A stretch of DNA of 64,000 nt from Molossus alvarezi (GCA_037176705.1 CM073889.1:52073596-52137595); one strand, 5' to 3'; shown: positions 33,661-46,459, counted from the stretch's first letter. Notes: a model not told the origin generated them from the letters alone. Numbers and translations are program-made.

Positions 33661-36600
33661 ATGGCAATAAATAAGTACATATCAATAATCACCTTAAATG
33701 TAAATGGATTGAATGTTCCGATAAAAAAACACAAAGTAGCTGATTAGATAAGAAACCATGACTCATCTATATGTTGTTTACAAGTGACCCACCACACGCC
33801 CTGGCCGGTTTGGCTCAGCGGTTAGAGCGTCGGCCTGTGGTCCCGAGAGACCTGGGTTCGGTTCCCGCTAAGGGCGCGTACCTCGGTTGCAGTTTGTCCC
33901 CGGCCCTGGTCGGTTGTGCGGGTGGCAGCCACTCGATGTGTCCCTTTCACATCGATGTTTCTCTCTCTTTCTCTGTTCCTCTCCCCCCTGCCACCCCACT
34001 CTACCTGAACAAAAAATGGAAAAATGTACTCAGGTGAGGATAAAAAAAAAAAAAAAAAGATCACAAGTGACCCACCTCACAACAAAAAATTCACATAGGT
34101 TGAAAGTGAAGGGATGGAAAAAAAATTTCCAAGCAAAAAAAAAAAACCTGGGGTAGCAATACTCATATCTCATATAAAAGATTTCAAAATGAAGGCCATA
34201 ACTAGAAACAAAGGAGGTCACTACATAATATTGAAAGGATCTATCCAACAGGAAGATATAATCTTGATAAACATATATGCATGCAACATAGGAGCACCAA
34301 AATATATGTAAAACCTTTTGGAGGATTTCCAAGGAGAAATTGAGAGCAATAAAATCATAGCAGGGGACTTCAACACCCCGTTGACAGCACTGGATAGATC
34401 CTCTAGACAAAAAATTAGTAAGCAAACAAAGACTCTAAATGAAACACCAGACCAAATAGATTTAATAGATATCTACAGAGAATTACACCCCAAAACTACA
34501 GAACTCACATTCTTCTCAATTGCACATGGGACATTCTCAAAGATAGACCACATGATAGGACACAAAGTAATTTTTACAAGTTCAAGAAGATTGACATCAT
34601 ATCAAGTATTTTCTCAGATCACAATGGCATGAAACTAGAAATCAAATGCAACAAGAACATGCAAAAACATTTGAACACATGGAGGATAAATAGAATGTTA
34701 TTAAACAATGAATGGGTTACTGAGGAAATCATGGAAGGAATTAAAAACTTCCAGGAAACAAATGAAAATGATCACACAACAACACAAAATCTATGGGATG
34801 CAGCGAAAGCAGTTCTGAGAGGGAAGTTCATAGCACTACAGGCCTACCTCAAGAAACAAGAAAAATTTCTAATTGACTGTCTAACCTAACAACTTAAAAA
34901 ATTACAAAGGAAACAAAAAGAATACCCCGGAGCAAGTAGACGGAAGGAAATAGTAGAGATCAGAGCAGATATAATGACATAGAGACCAAAAAAAACCCAC
35001 ACACAATTCAAAGGATCAATGAAACAAAGACCTGGTTTTTCAAAAAGATAAACAAGACTGATGGACCCTTAGCTAGACACACCAAGAAACAAAGAGAACC
35101 CCAAATACACAAAATCAGAAATGAAAGAGGAGAAGTAACAACCAACACCACAGAAACACAAAAGATTGTTAACAGCTACTACGAACAACTATATGGTAAC
35201 AAATTTGACAATCTAAGCGAAATGGACAAATTTCTAGAACCACACAGTCTCCCAAAACTGGACTGGGAAGAGATAGAAAACTTGAACAGACCAATAACAA
35301 CTACGGAAATTGAAGAGGTAATCAAGGCTCTCCCAGCAAACAAAAGCCCAGGTCCTAGTGGCTTCACAGGGGAATTTTACTGAACATTCAAAATAGAACT
35401 AACACTCATTCTCTTCAAACTGTTTCAAAAAATTCAAGAAGAAAAAAGACTTCCAAACTTGTTCTTTCTAATTCCAAAACCAGAAAAAGACGCTACAAAA
35501 AAAAAAAAATACAAAAAAAAACTACAGTCCAATATCCCTGCTGAACACAGACGCCAAAATCCTGAACAAAATGCTAGTAAATCAGATCCAAAAACACATC
35601 AAAAAAATTATTCATCATGACCAAGTGGGATTCATTCCAGCAATGTAAAGCTGGTACAATATTTGCAAATCAATAAATGTGATACACCACATAAACCAAA
35701 TGAACAATAAAAACCACATGATCATATCAATAGACGCTGAAAAAGCATCTGACAAAATCCAGCACCAATTTCTGATAAAAACGCTCAGCAATGTGGGAAT
35801 ATAGGGATCGTATCTCGACATAATAAAGGCCATATATAAGAGACCTAGAGCCAACATCATACTTAATGGGCAGACTAAAAACATTTCCATTAAGAACAGG
35901 AACAGGACAGGGATGTCCACTTTCGCCACTCTTATTTAATATAGTACTGAAAGTCTTAGCCACCGCAATCAGACATGAGGAAAAAATAAAAGGGATTCAA
36001 ATTGGAAAGGAGAAAGTGAAACTGTCATTATTTGCAGATGACATGATATTACACATAGAAAACCCTAAAGACGTCATCAAAAATCTACTAGACTTAATAA
36101 ATGAATTTGGCAAACTAGCAGGATACAAAATTAACGTCAAGAAATTGATGGCATTCTTATACACTAATAATGAAGTCACATAAAGAGAAACTGAAAAAAA
36201 AAATCCCATTTCCCATTGTGGAAAAAAATTTAAAATACCTAGGAAGAAACTTAACCAAAGAAGTAAAGGACCTATTTGCAGAACACTACACAACATTGAA
36301 AAAAGAAATAGAGGAAGATATAAAAAAGTGGAAGCACATACCTTGTTCATGGATTGGAAGAATTAACATCATTAAAATGTCCATCCTACCCAAAGCAATC
36401 TATAGATTCAATGCAATCCCCATCAAAATACCAACGACATATTTCACAGAACTAGAACAAATACTTCAAAAGTTCATATGGAACCAAAAACTCCACAAAT
36501 AGCCACAGCAATTTTGAAAAAGAAAGACAAAGTAGGTGGGATCATATTACCAGATTTCAGGTTATACTACAAAGCGACTATAATAAAAACAATCTGGTAG

Positions 36601-37759
36601 CAGCACAAGAACAGTCATATAGACCAGTGGAAAGGAACTGAGAATCCAGAAATGGACCCATGGCAATATGCTCAATTAATATTTGACAAAGGTGGCAAGA
36701 GCTTACAGTAGAGTAAGGACAGCCTCTTTAATAAATGGTGTTGAAAAAATTGGAAAGCTACATGCAAAAAAATAAAACTAGACCATCACCTTACACCATC
36801 AAGAAAAATAAACTCAAAATTGATAAAAGACTTAAATGTGACCCATGAATCCACAAAAATTCTAGAAGAAAATATAGGCATCAAAATTTCGAACATCATA
36901 TGCAGCATAATTTTCACTGATATATCACGGCAACAGAAACAAAAAAGAAAATGAACACATGGATCTACATCAAACTAAAAAGCTTCTGCACAGCAAAATA
37001 AACAATCATCAAAATGGAAAGGCAACCCACTGTATGAGAGAACATCATTGCCAATGATATATCAGATAAGTGGTTAATTTCCAATATATATAGAGTGCTA
37101 ATACAACTCAACAAAAGGAAGAAAATGAAACCAATTAAAAAATGGGCAGAGGAGCTAAACAGACACCTCTCAAAACAGGACATACAAAAGGCCAAAAGAC
37201 ATATGAAGAAATGCTCAACATCACTAATCATCAGAGAGATGCAAATTAAAACAACAATGAGGTATCATCTCACACCTGTCAGAATGGCCGCCATCAACAA
37301 ATCATCAAACAACAAGTGTTTATGAGGGTGTAGAGAAAAGGGGACTCTAGTACACTGCTGGTGGAAATGCAGAGTGGTGCAGCCAATACGGAAAACAATA
37401 TGGTGTTACCTCAAAAAATTAAAAATTGAGTTTCCATTTGACCCAGTGATCCCACTTCTAGGAATATACCCTAAGAAGCCTGACACAGCAATCTGAATAA
37501 AATATATGAAACCCCCCTGTTCATAGCAGCACTATTTACAATAGCTAAGATCTGGAAACAGCCCAAGTGTCAATCAGTAGACAAATGGATACAAAAGCTG
37601 TGGTACATATACACAATGGAGTACTATGCAGCTGTAAGAAAGAAAGATCTCTTTTCCTTTGAGACAACATGGAGGGACCTGGAAAGTATTATCCTAAGTG
37701 AAATAAGCCAAGCAGAAAAAGACAAATACCACATGATCTCACTTATATACAGAATATAA
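33661..37759 (+). pseudogene. L1-D ORF2 (SINE-interrupted)
   Basis: ATG 33661 to the canonical TAA 37757-37759. A VES SINE at 33798-34057 splits the endonuclease domain just before the catalytic QETH motif. The remaining landmarks are still readable: DFNTPLTALDRSS (about 34370), the RT open stretch 35866-36183 with [10 protein letters not shown], and the C-terminal domain near 37300. Numerous single-base shifts are present (for example at 35370-35480). Confidence 0.92.
33798..34057 (+). mobile_element. VES SINE in L1-D ORF2, young
   Basis: Near-consensus: 'gccctggccggtttggctca', 'gggttcggttcccgctaagg', CT body and the end 'actcaggtgaggat' with A17. The 18-bp duplication acaagtgacccaccacac (33780-33797) recurs with one mismatch at 34063-34080. 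Confidence 0.95.
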
Positions 37760-38016
37760 TGAACATAACAGTCTGAGGAATACAGTAGACCCAGAAACAT
37801 GGAAGTAGGGCACAGACTGACATCCCTCACAAGAGGGCGTGGAGGGGTGGGAAGAGATAAACCACAGAACTTATATGCATGTATGCATAACCAATGGACA
37901 TGGACATCAAAGCTGGGGACAGGTCAGGGGAGGAATGGGGAGAAGGGTGACAATCGGGTAAAAAAGGAGAAACATCTGTAACAAAAACATAAAAATAAAA
38001 ATAAAAATAAAAAATA

Positions 38017-38315
38017 GCCCTGGCCGATTTGGCTCAGCGGTTGGAGCATTGGCCTGCGGTACAGAGACCCGGGTTTGGTTCCCGCTAAGGGCATGTACCT
38101 CGGTTGCAGTTTGTCCCCGGCCCTGGTTGGTCGTGCGGGTGGCAGCCACTCGATGTGTCCCTTCACATCGATGTCTCTGTCTCTCTCTCTCTCTCTCTCT
38201 CCCCCACCCGCTCTATCTGAACAAGAAATGGAAAAATGTCCTCGGGTGAGGATAAAAAATAAAATAAATAAAAAAATAATAAAAAATAAATAAAGAAATA
38301 AGAAAAAAATAAAGA
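38017..38315 (+). mobile_element. VES SINE in the A-tail of L1-D
   Basis: Complete VES with a long A/AAT-rich tail, placed between the L1-D tail and its right target duplication. It therefore inserted into the A-tail after L1-D arrived. Contains a pure (CT)n run near 38178-38200. Confidence 0.92.
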
Positions 38316-38330
38316 AAGAAAACAAGACCC
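38316..38330 (+). repeat. Target-site duplication of L1-D, right
   Basis: Identical to 31901-31915. Confidence 0.95.
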
Positions 38331-39586
38331 ATACATATTCTGTCTTCAAGAGACCCACCTCAGAATGAAAGATACATACAGACTGAAACTAAAGGGATGG
38401 ATAAAGAATATTTAATGCAAGAGGGAAAAAAATGATAAATATCAATACTTATATCTGACAAAACAGAATTTAAAACCAAGGCTATAGTAAGAGACCAAGA
38501 AGAACATGATAAAGGGAGCAATCCAACAAGAGGATATAATCCTGTAAAAATTTATGTACCGAATACAGAAGCACTGAAACATGCAAAGCAAACCTTGATG
38601 GACATAAAGAGATTGATAGTAGTACAGGCATAGTAGAAGGTTTTAAAACCTATGGACATCACTGGATAGATCTTCCAGACAGGAAATCAAAAAGAAAATA
38701 GAAGCTTTAAATGACACACTAGAGGAAATGGATTTCATTGATTTCTTCATAGCATTTCACTCCGAAGCATCAGAATATAAATTCTTTTCAACTGCACATG
38801 AAACAATTTCCAGGATAGACCACATGTCAGAAAACAAAACAAGTCTCAAAGAATTTAAGAAGACTGAAATCATATCAAAAATTTTCTCTGACCATAAACA
38901 AGGCTATGAAACAAAAATTCAATCACAAGAAGAGAAAGGAAAAACACACAGACATGGAGACAGAATAATATGTTACTAAACATGAATAAGTTAACAATCA
39001 GGTCAAGAAAGAAATTAAAATATATCTTGAAATAAATTAAAATGAGAACATATATGATGGTCTAAAAATCAAACTTTCCAACTAAAACTAATTCACAACA
39101 ACCACAAATCTGTGGAACACAGAAAAAGCAGTTTTGAAAGGGAAATTCATGGCTTTATAGGCCTATCTCAAGAAACAAGAGAAATTTCAAATAAACAATT
39201 TAACTTTAAGCTTAAAGGAATTTTAGAAACAACAACAAATATAGCCAAAAGTGAATAAAAGGAAGGAAATAATAATGGTCAGATCAAAAATAAAGTTTAA
39301 TAATAATTTTAAAAAACAACACAATACAAAAGATCAATGGAACCAAGAGCTGGTTCTTTGAAAAGATAAACAAGATTGAAAAACCTTTAATCAGACTAAT
39401 GAAAAAAGAGAAAGAACCAAAATAAATAAATAAGTGAAGGTGGGGAAGTGACAACTGACACCAAAGAAGTACAAAGAATTAAAAGAAAATATTCTGAACA
39501 ACTATATGCCAACACATGGAACAATCTGGACAAAATGGATAAATTCCTAAAAACATACAATCTTCCAAAACTCAACCAGTAAGAAT
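38331..39586 (+). mobile_element. L1-K piece 3: ORF2 endonuclease to start of RT
   Basis: It continues directly from the HD../LQETH codons interrupted at 31900 ('cttcaagagacccacctcag'). It includes MDFIDFFIAFHSEASEYKFF (38728) and 'gctggttctttgaaaagata' (39350). Heavily mutated and older than L1-D and L1-E. Confidence 0.85.
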
Positions 39587-39602
39587 AAGAAAATATGAAG
39601 AG
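39587..39602 (+). repeat. Target-site duplication of L1-E, left
   Basis: aagaaaatatgaagag, identical to 45521-45536. Confidence 0.96.
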
Positions 39603-39802
39603 GAACTGAAAAACGGCGGCGGAGTGAACGGAGCTACACAGACCGTCTCCCAGAACAAAACAGGAATTACAACTATAACACAGACAAATCGATGGGAAAA
39701 ACCAACAGAAAAGCAGCTTGCAAGGACCATACAAGGGACACTGACTCCATCCCGGTAGGCTTGCGAAGGTGCTAGATGGGGCTGGGAGCCCACGGTCCAC
39801 AG

Positions 39803-40016
39803 CTCGGCACCAGCCTTAGCTGTAAGCAGCGCCCTCGGGTTACACTCCCAGGCGGCTCCACAGCACAGCCAGGACAGAGGCTGAAACAGCCACAGCCACT
39901 CACCTTGGGCTCGGCACCAGCCTTAGCTGTAAGCAGCGCCCTCGGGTTACACTCCCAGGCGGCTCCACAGCGCAGCCGGGACAGAGGCTGAAACAGCCAC
40001 AGCCACTCACCTTGGG
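39803..40016 (+). repeat. 107-bp tandem duplication in the L1-E 5'UTR
   Basis: Two nearly identical units start with 'ctcggcaccagccttagctg' at 39803 and 39910. The other 5'UTRs in the window have the unit once. It may alter promoter strength; this is inference. Confidence 0.92.
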
Positions 40017-40523
40017 CTCCGGCAGAGGGAGGGCGACTGGACTGGAACTGTGTCGGAACACTCGGGGTTTGGAGGGCGCTCAGAGCTTTGGCTGAGTGCA
40101 GCCACTCAGGACCGTGGCCACATTGCTCCTTCCCAGGGCTCTGAGAAGAGGCAGCAGCCCCTCCCTCGAAGATACAACCCCACCCTGTGGCCATTGAAGT
40201 GTTAATTGAGGCTCACTAACAATCAGCATCTGCCCAATCCTCCTGAAAGCCCCTTGGCTGAGCACCAGAGGGAGTTTTTCAATCAACTGACAACCCAAAA
40301 CTGATCAGTTAACCTAGACTGCTAGCCTCCAGGCAAAAAGCTATAGGATAACAGTACCTTTCCTGGGCTGGCAACTTTAACCAGGAAAGTAAGACTTGAC
40401 AGTGGTGTTCTACGTGGGTCCTCCCTCGCTCATCTAAACACAGGAGAGGGAGCCACAAACAGCAGAAAACCAACACCCACAGGGGGAACTTGACAGGCTC
40501 CAAAGCCCACAGTGATAGCCAAA

Positions 40524-41405
40524 ATGGTGAAACACAGAAACAGAAGCCAAATGAAAGAGCAAGAGACCTCCACCGAAGATGAGATCAATATGGAGCAATT
40601 AGGCATGTTAACAGAGCTAGAATTCAGAGCCATGATCTTGAGGAAGCTGAACAGCATGAGTAAGGACATAGAGACACTGAAAATAAGCCAATTGGAAATT
40701 AAAAACCAACAAGAAGAGATAAAAAATGACATATCAGAAATGAAAAACACATTGGAAGGTTTAAAAAGCAGAGTAGGGGAAGCTGAGGACCGGATCAGTG
40801 AATTAGAAGACAGGGTAGAAAAAATCAACCAATCAGAAAAACAAAAGGAAAAAACGATTAAAAAACAGGAAGACAGCTTAAGAGAACTATGGGACAACTG
40901 CAAACGTAATAATATTCGCATCATAGGAGTCCCCGAAGAAGAAGAAAATGAGCAAGGGATAGAGAATATATTCAAAAAAATAGTGAGAGAAAACTTCCCT
41001 AATTTGGTGAAGGAAGAAGGCATTCAAGTTCAAGAAGCACAGAGAGTCCCAAGGAAGAAGAACCCAAACAGGCCCACACCAAGACACATAGAAATTAAAA
41101 TGCCACAAATTAAAGACAAAGAGAGAATCCTAAAAGCAGCAAGACATAAGCAACAGGTTACCTACAAAGGGAAGCCCATAAGGCTCTCAGCTGACTTCTC
41201 ACAAGAAACACTACAGGCCAGAAGGGAATGGCATGAAGTAATCAAAGTCATAAAAAACAAGAATCTGAATCCAAGACTACTCTACCCAGCAAGGCTATCA
41301 TTCAAAATAGAAGATCAAATAAAGAGCTTCCCAGACAAAAAAAGGCTAAGGGAATACATTAGCACCAAACCAGCACTGCAAGAAATGTTACAAGGACTGC
41401 TGTAA
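40524..41405 (+). CDS. L1-E ORF1 protein, intact (293 aa)
   Basis: This is the only intact L1 protein frame of full length in the window. ATG 40524 is preferred because it aligns with the start (MVKHRN..) of the other copies; an upstream GTG at 40512 would add four residues. Residues about 30-125 form a coiled coil (ILRKLNSMSKDIETLKISQL.., heptads of L/I/V) that makes the trimer in the family. 'NNIRIIGVPEEEENEQG' at about 127-145 begins the RRM-like domain. The C-terminal domain has 'MPQIKDKERILKAARHKQQ' at about residues 193-211 and ends PALQEMLQGLL. In L1, ORF1p coats the RNA in cytoplasmic particles and acts as a nucleic-acid chaperone. Forty-five bases separate the stop from ORF2, the usual bicistronic layout. 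Confidence 0.95.
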   Translation: MVKHRNRSQMKEQETSTEDEINMEQLGMLTELEFRAMILRKLNSMSKDIETLKISQLEIKNQQEEIKNDISEMKNTLEGLKSRVGEAEDRISELEDRVEKINQSEKQKEKTIKKQEDSLRELWDNCKRNNIRIIGVPEEEENEQGIENIFKKIVRENFPNLVKEEGIQVQEAQRVPRKKNPNRPTPRHIEIKMPQIKDKERILKAARHKQQVTYKGKPIRLSADFSQETLQARREWHEVIKVIKNKNLNPRLLYPARLSFKIEDQIKSFPDKKRLREYISTKPALQEMLQGLL

Positions 41406-41450
41406 TTAGCAGTAGAAATGGGAAGAAAAATAGAACCACACTAAACAAAA

Positions 41451-44400
41451 GTGGCAATAAACAAGTACATATCAATAATCACCTTAAATGTAAATGGTTT
41501 GAATGCTCCCATAAAGAGACACAGAGTAGCTGATTGGATAAGAAAGCATGACTCATCTACATGTTGTTTACAAGAGACCCACCTCTCAACAAAAGACTCA
41601 TATAGGTTGAAAGTGAAGGGATGGAAAAAAATCTTTCAAGCAAATGGAAAGCAAAAAAAAGCTGGGGTAGCAATTCTCTTATATGATAAAATAGATTTCA
41701 AAATGAAGACCATAACTAGAGACAAAGACGGCGACTACATAATATTCAAAGGATCTATCCAACAGGAAGATATAACCTTGATAAACATATATGCACCCAA
41801 TATAGGAGCACCAAAATATATTAAAAATCTTCTGGAGGACTTCCAAGGAGAAATCGACATCAATACAATCATAGCAGGGGACTTCAACACCCCGTTGACA
41901 GCACTGGATAGATCCTCTAGGCAAAAAATTAGCAAGGAAACAGAGACTATAAATGAAACACTAGACCAAATGGATTTAATAGATATCTACAGAGAATTAC
42001 ACCCCAAAACTACAGAATACACATTCTTCTCAAGTGCACATGGGACATTCTCAAAGATAGACCACATGATAGGTCACAAACTAAATCTCTACAAGTTCAA
42101 GAAGATTGAAATCATATCAAGCATCTTCTCAGATCACAATGGCATGAAACTAGAAATCAATTGCAACAAGAACATGCAAAGACATTTCAACACATGGAGG
42201 CTAAATAGCATGTTATTAAACAATGAATGGGTCATCTAGGAGATCAAGGAAGAAATTAAAAAATTCCTGGAAACCAATGAAAATGAACACACAACAACAC
42301 AAAATCTATGGGATGCAGCGAAAGCAGTTCTGAGAGGGAAGTTCATAGCACTACAGGCCTACCTCAAAAATCAAGAAAAATTTCTAATTGACTGTCTAAC
42401 CTCACAACTTAAAGAATTAGAAAGCAAACAAAAAGAAAACCCCAGAGCAAGTAGAAGGAAGGAAATAGTAAAGATCAGAGCAGAAATAAATGACATAGAG
42501 ACCAAAAAAACAATTCAAAGGATCAATGAAACAAAGAGCTGGTTTTTCGAAAAGATAAACAAGATTGATGGACCCTTAGCTAGACTCACCAAGAAACAAA
42601 GAGAGAGAACCCAAATACACAAAATCAGAAATGAAAGAGGAGAAGTAACAACCAACACCACGGATATACAAAAGATCGTCAACAACTACTATGAACAACT
42701 ATATGGCAACAAATTCGACAATCTAAGTGAAATGGACAAATTTCTAGAAACACACAGTGTCCCAAAACTATCCCCGGAAAAAATAGAAAACTTGAACAGA
42801 CCAATAACAACTAAGGAAATTGAAGAGGAAATCAAGACTCTCCCAGCAAACAAAAGCCCAGGCCCAGATGGTTTCACGGGGGAGTTTTACCGAACATTCA
42901 AAAAAGAACTAACACCCATTCTCCTCAATCTATTTCAAAAAATTCAAGAAGAAGGAACTTCCAAACACGTTCTATGAAGCCAGCATAATTCTCATTCCAC
43001 AACCAGAAAAAGACACTATGAAGAAAGAAAACTACAGGCCAATATCCCTGATGAACATAGACGCCAAAATCCTGAACAAAATATTAGCAAATCGGATCCA
43101 GAAATACATCAAAACAATTATTCACCATGACCAAGTGGGATTCATTCCAGGGATGCAAGGCTGGTACAATATTCGCAAATCAATAAACGTGATACACCAC
43201 ATGAACAAAATGAAGAATAAAAACCACATGATCATATCAATAGATGCTGAAAAAGCATTCGACAAAATCCAGCATCCATTTCTGATAAAAACGCTCAGCA
43301 ATGTAGGAATAGAGGGATCATATCCCGACATAATAAAGGCCATATATGAAAGACCTACAGCCAACATCATACTCAATGGACAGAAACTAAAAACATTTCC
43401 ATTAAGAACAGGAACAAGACAGGGATGTCCACTTTCGCCACTCTTATTTAACATTGTACTGGAAGTCTTAGCCACAACAATCAGACATGAGGAAAAAATA
43501 AAAGAGATCCAAATTGGAAAGGAGGAAGCGAAACTGTCATTATTTGCAGATGACATGATACTGTACATAGAAAACCCTAAAGACTCCATCAAAAATCTAT
43601 TAGACTTAATAAATGAATTTGGCAAAGTAGCAGGATACAAAATTTACGTCAAGAAATCGACGGCATTCTTGTACATCAATGATGAACTCACAGAAAGAGA
43701 AACTGAAAAAACAATCCCATTTACCATCGTTCCAAAAAAATTACGATACCTAGGAATAAACTTAACCAAAGAAGTAAAGGACCTATTTGCAGAAAACTAC
43801 ACAACATTGAAAAAAGAAATAGAGGAAGATATAAAAAAGTGGAAGCACGTACCCTGTTCATGGATTGGAAGAATTAACATCATTAAAATGTCCATACTAC
43901 CCAAAGCAATCTATAGATTCAATGCAATCCCCATCAAAATACCAACGACATATATCATAGAACTAGAACAAATACTTCAAAAGTTCATATGGAACCAAAA
44001 AAGACCCCGAATAGCCACAGCAATCTTGAAAAAGAAGAACAAAGTAGGTGGGATCACAATACCAGATATCAGGTTATACTACAAAGCGACTGTAACCAAA
44101 ACAGCCCGGTACTGGCACAAGAACAGGCATATAGACCAGTGGAACAGAACTGAAAACCCAGAAATGGACCCAAGGCAATCTGCTCAATTAATATTTGACA
44201 AAGGTGGCAAAGCATACAGTGGAGTAAAGATAGCCTCTTTAATAAATGGTGTTGGGAAAATTGGACAGCTACATGCAAAAAAATGAAGCTAGACCATCAA
44301 CTTACACCATACACAAAAATAAACTCAAAATGGATAAAAGACTTAAATGTGACCCGTGAATCCATAAAAATTCTGGAAGAAAATGTAGGCAACAAAATTT

Positions 44401-45271
44401 CGGACATCATATGGAACAGAATTTTCACTGATATATCACTAAGGCAACAGAAATAAAGAAGAAAATGAACACATGGGACTACATCAAACTAAAAAGCTTC
44501 TGCACAGCAAAAGAAACAATCATCAAAATGGAAAGGCAACCCACTGTATGGGAGAACATCATTGCCAATGATGTATCAGATAAGGGGTTAATTTCCAATA
44601 TATATAGAGTGCTCATACAACTCCACAAAAGGAAGACAAAGAACCCAATTAAAAAATGGGCAGAGGAGCTGAAGAGACACCTCTCCAAACAGGACATACA
44701 AATGGCCAAGAGACATATGAAGAAATGCTCAACATCACTAAGCATCAGAGAGATGCAAATTAAAACAACAATGAGGTATCACCTCACACCTGTCAGAATG
44801 GCCGCCATCAACAAGTCATCAAACAACAAGTGTTGGCGAGGGTGTGGAGAAAAGGGGACTCTAATACACTGCTGGTGGGAATGCAGACTGGTGCAGCCGC
44901 TATGGAAAACAATATGGTGCTACCTCAAAAAATTAAAAATTGAACTTCCATTTGACCCAGTGATCCCATTGCTGGGAATATACCCTAAGAAGCCTGAAAC
45001 ACCAATCAGGAAGAATATATGTACCCCCATGTTCATAGCAGCACTATTTACAATAGCTAAGATCTGGAAACAGCCCAAGTGTCTACCAGTAGACGAATGG
45101 ATAAAAAAGCTGTGGTACATATACACAATGGAGTACTATGCAGCGGTAAGAAAGAAAGATCTCTTATCCTTTGAGACGACATGGAGGGACCTGGAAAGTA
45201 TTATCCTAAGTGAAAGAAGTCAAGCAGAAAAAGACAAATACCACATGATCTCACTTATATACGGAATATAA
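41451..45271 (+). pseudogene. L1-E ORF2 (start lost, one stop, three shifts)
   Basis: Nearly full length. The start ATG is GTG at 41451. The endonuclease domain follows (QETHLS about residue 42, [14 protein letters not shown] about 144, SDHNGMKLE about 225). A TAG at 42237-42239 replaces a Glu codon after NNEWV. A 2-bp deletion near 42955 (EEGRLPNS region) shifts the frame. The next open stretch, 43018-44286, contains the RT with [21 protein letters not shown] and the catalytic FADD at about 43546. Single-base deletions near 44209 and 44427 shift again. 44465-45271 is open and holds the cysteine-rich end ([18 protein letters not shown]). Lesions are few, so the copy is young. Confidence 0.95.
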
Positions 45272-45520
45272 TGAACATAACAGTCTGAGGTATACAGTAG
45301 ACCCAGACACATGGAAGTAGGGCACAGACTGACATCCCTCAGAAGAGGGAATGGGGGGTGGGGGGAGTGGGAAGAGATAAACCACAGAACTTATATGCAT
45401 GACCAATGGACATGGACAACTAAGCCGGGGACAGGGTGGAGGGGGGGTGTGGTGGGGGGTGCCAATGGGGTAAAAAGGTAAAATATCTGTAACAAAAAAA
45501 TAAATAAAAATTCATAAAAA
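45272..45520 (+). mobile_element. L1-E 3'UTR and tail
   Basis: Short 3'UTR with a G-rich part (45345-45475, runs of G), a feature shared by L1 3'UTRs in mammals, then an A-rich tail with AATAAA-like strings. Confidence 0.85.
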
Positions 45521-45536
45521 AAGAAAATATGAAGAG
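45521..45536 (+). repeat. Target-site duplication of L1-E, right
   Basis: Identical to 39587-39602. Confidence 0.96.
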
Positions 45537-45976
45537 ACTGATTATAACTAGTGAAAATGAAACAGTAAAACAAACAAGCACACAAAACAAAACAACTCCC
45601 AACAATCCACTGCCCTGGACTGAATTGCTTCACAGGTGAATTTTATTGAACATTCAAAGAAGAACTAACACTTACCCTACTCAAACTTTTCCAAAAACCT
45701 CAAGAGGAAGAAGACTCCCAAGCTCATTTTACAAAGCCAGCACTATCCTAATTTGAGAACCAGAAAAGGCCACTACAAAGAAAGAAAATTATAGGCTAAT
45801 ATCTGTGATTAACCATAGATACCAAAATCCTCAACAATATGTTAGGCAAACCACATCCAGTAAAACATTAAAAAGATTGTACACCATGATCAAGTGGAAT
45901 TTATTCTAGGGATGCCAGGTTGGTACAATATCTGCAAATCAACAAATGTGATACACCACATAAAAAATGAAAGAGA
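45537..45976 (+). mobile_element. L1-K piece 4: ORF2 reverse-transcriptase start
   Basis: It continues the ORF2 order after 39586 ('gaattttattgaacattcaa', then FQ.IQEE..). It ends in the NVIHHIKN codons at about 45970, where L1-F sequence begins. Confidence 0.82.
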
Positions 45977-46417
45977 CAACCAGCCCAGGCTCCAGGCCTG
46001 CGATGGAACAGAGATCAACCCAGGCTCCAGGCCCGCCCAGGTTCCAGGCAGCACAGCAGCCCACCCAGGCTCAAGGTAGCCTGCCCAGGCTTGTGGGGGC
46101 ACTAGCACCAGCTTGGGAACCCAGTACCTCCCCTAACAGCAACAGTGGCTGGGTGGGAGTAGAGCCCCACCACCAACAGTCATTATCAGGTCAGACTGGC
46201 AGCTGAAACCATCCCCAGCGGCATCAACAAAGACTGATCAAGAGCAGTGCCCCAGACCAAGTATAAGAGCTAAGTCAGCTGAGAACTGCCCCTGACAACT
46301 GCAGCAGTGGAGTTAGAGTGGAGCCCCGCCCCCCAGCAGCAGCAAAATCCCAGGTGTGGAGGAGCATCCTCAGCCCCCATCAGCAGTAAATGATTGGGAC
46401 CTGAGAGCACCCCCTGG

Positions 46418-46459
46418 CATCAGCAGCAGCAGCAGCAGCAGCAGCAGTAGCAGTAGCAG
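46418..46459 (+). repeat. (CAG)n-type trinucleotide run
   Basis: About 8 CAG and then several CAG/TAG units within the L1-F 5'UTR. A 32-bp unit ('tgtgaacccagagctgacac..') is tandemly doubled right after it. Confidence 0.92.

Larger units (their letters stand above)
31916..38016 (+). mobile_element. L1-D, full length
   Basis: About 6.1 kb including a VES SINE. It starts 'ggagagatccaaaatggcgg', followed by 5'UTR, ORF1 (32745-33615), ORF2 (33661-37759), 3'UTR and an (AAAAT)n tail. An exact 15-bp target duplication brackets element plus tail-SINE. Both ORFs are broken. Confidence 0.94.
39603..45520 (+). mobile_element. L1-E, full length, youngest L1 here
   Basis: 5,918 bp between two identical 16-bp duplications. 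Order: 5'UTR (39603-40523, with a 107-bp tandem duplication), intact ORF1, ORF2 with few lesions, 3'UTR (45272-45490) and an A-rich tail. Perfect duplications, long open frames and an intact ORF1 mark it as the most recent L1 in the window. It is inactive by its ORF2 lesions, and it interrupts old L1-K. Confidence 0.96.
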
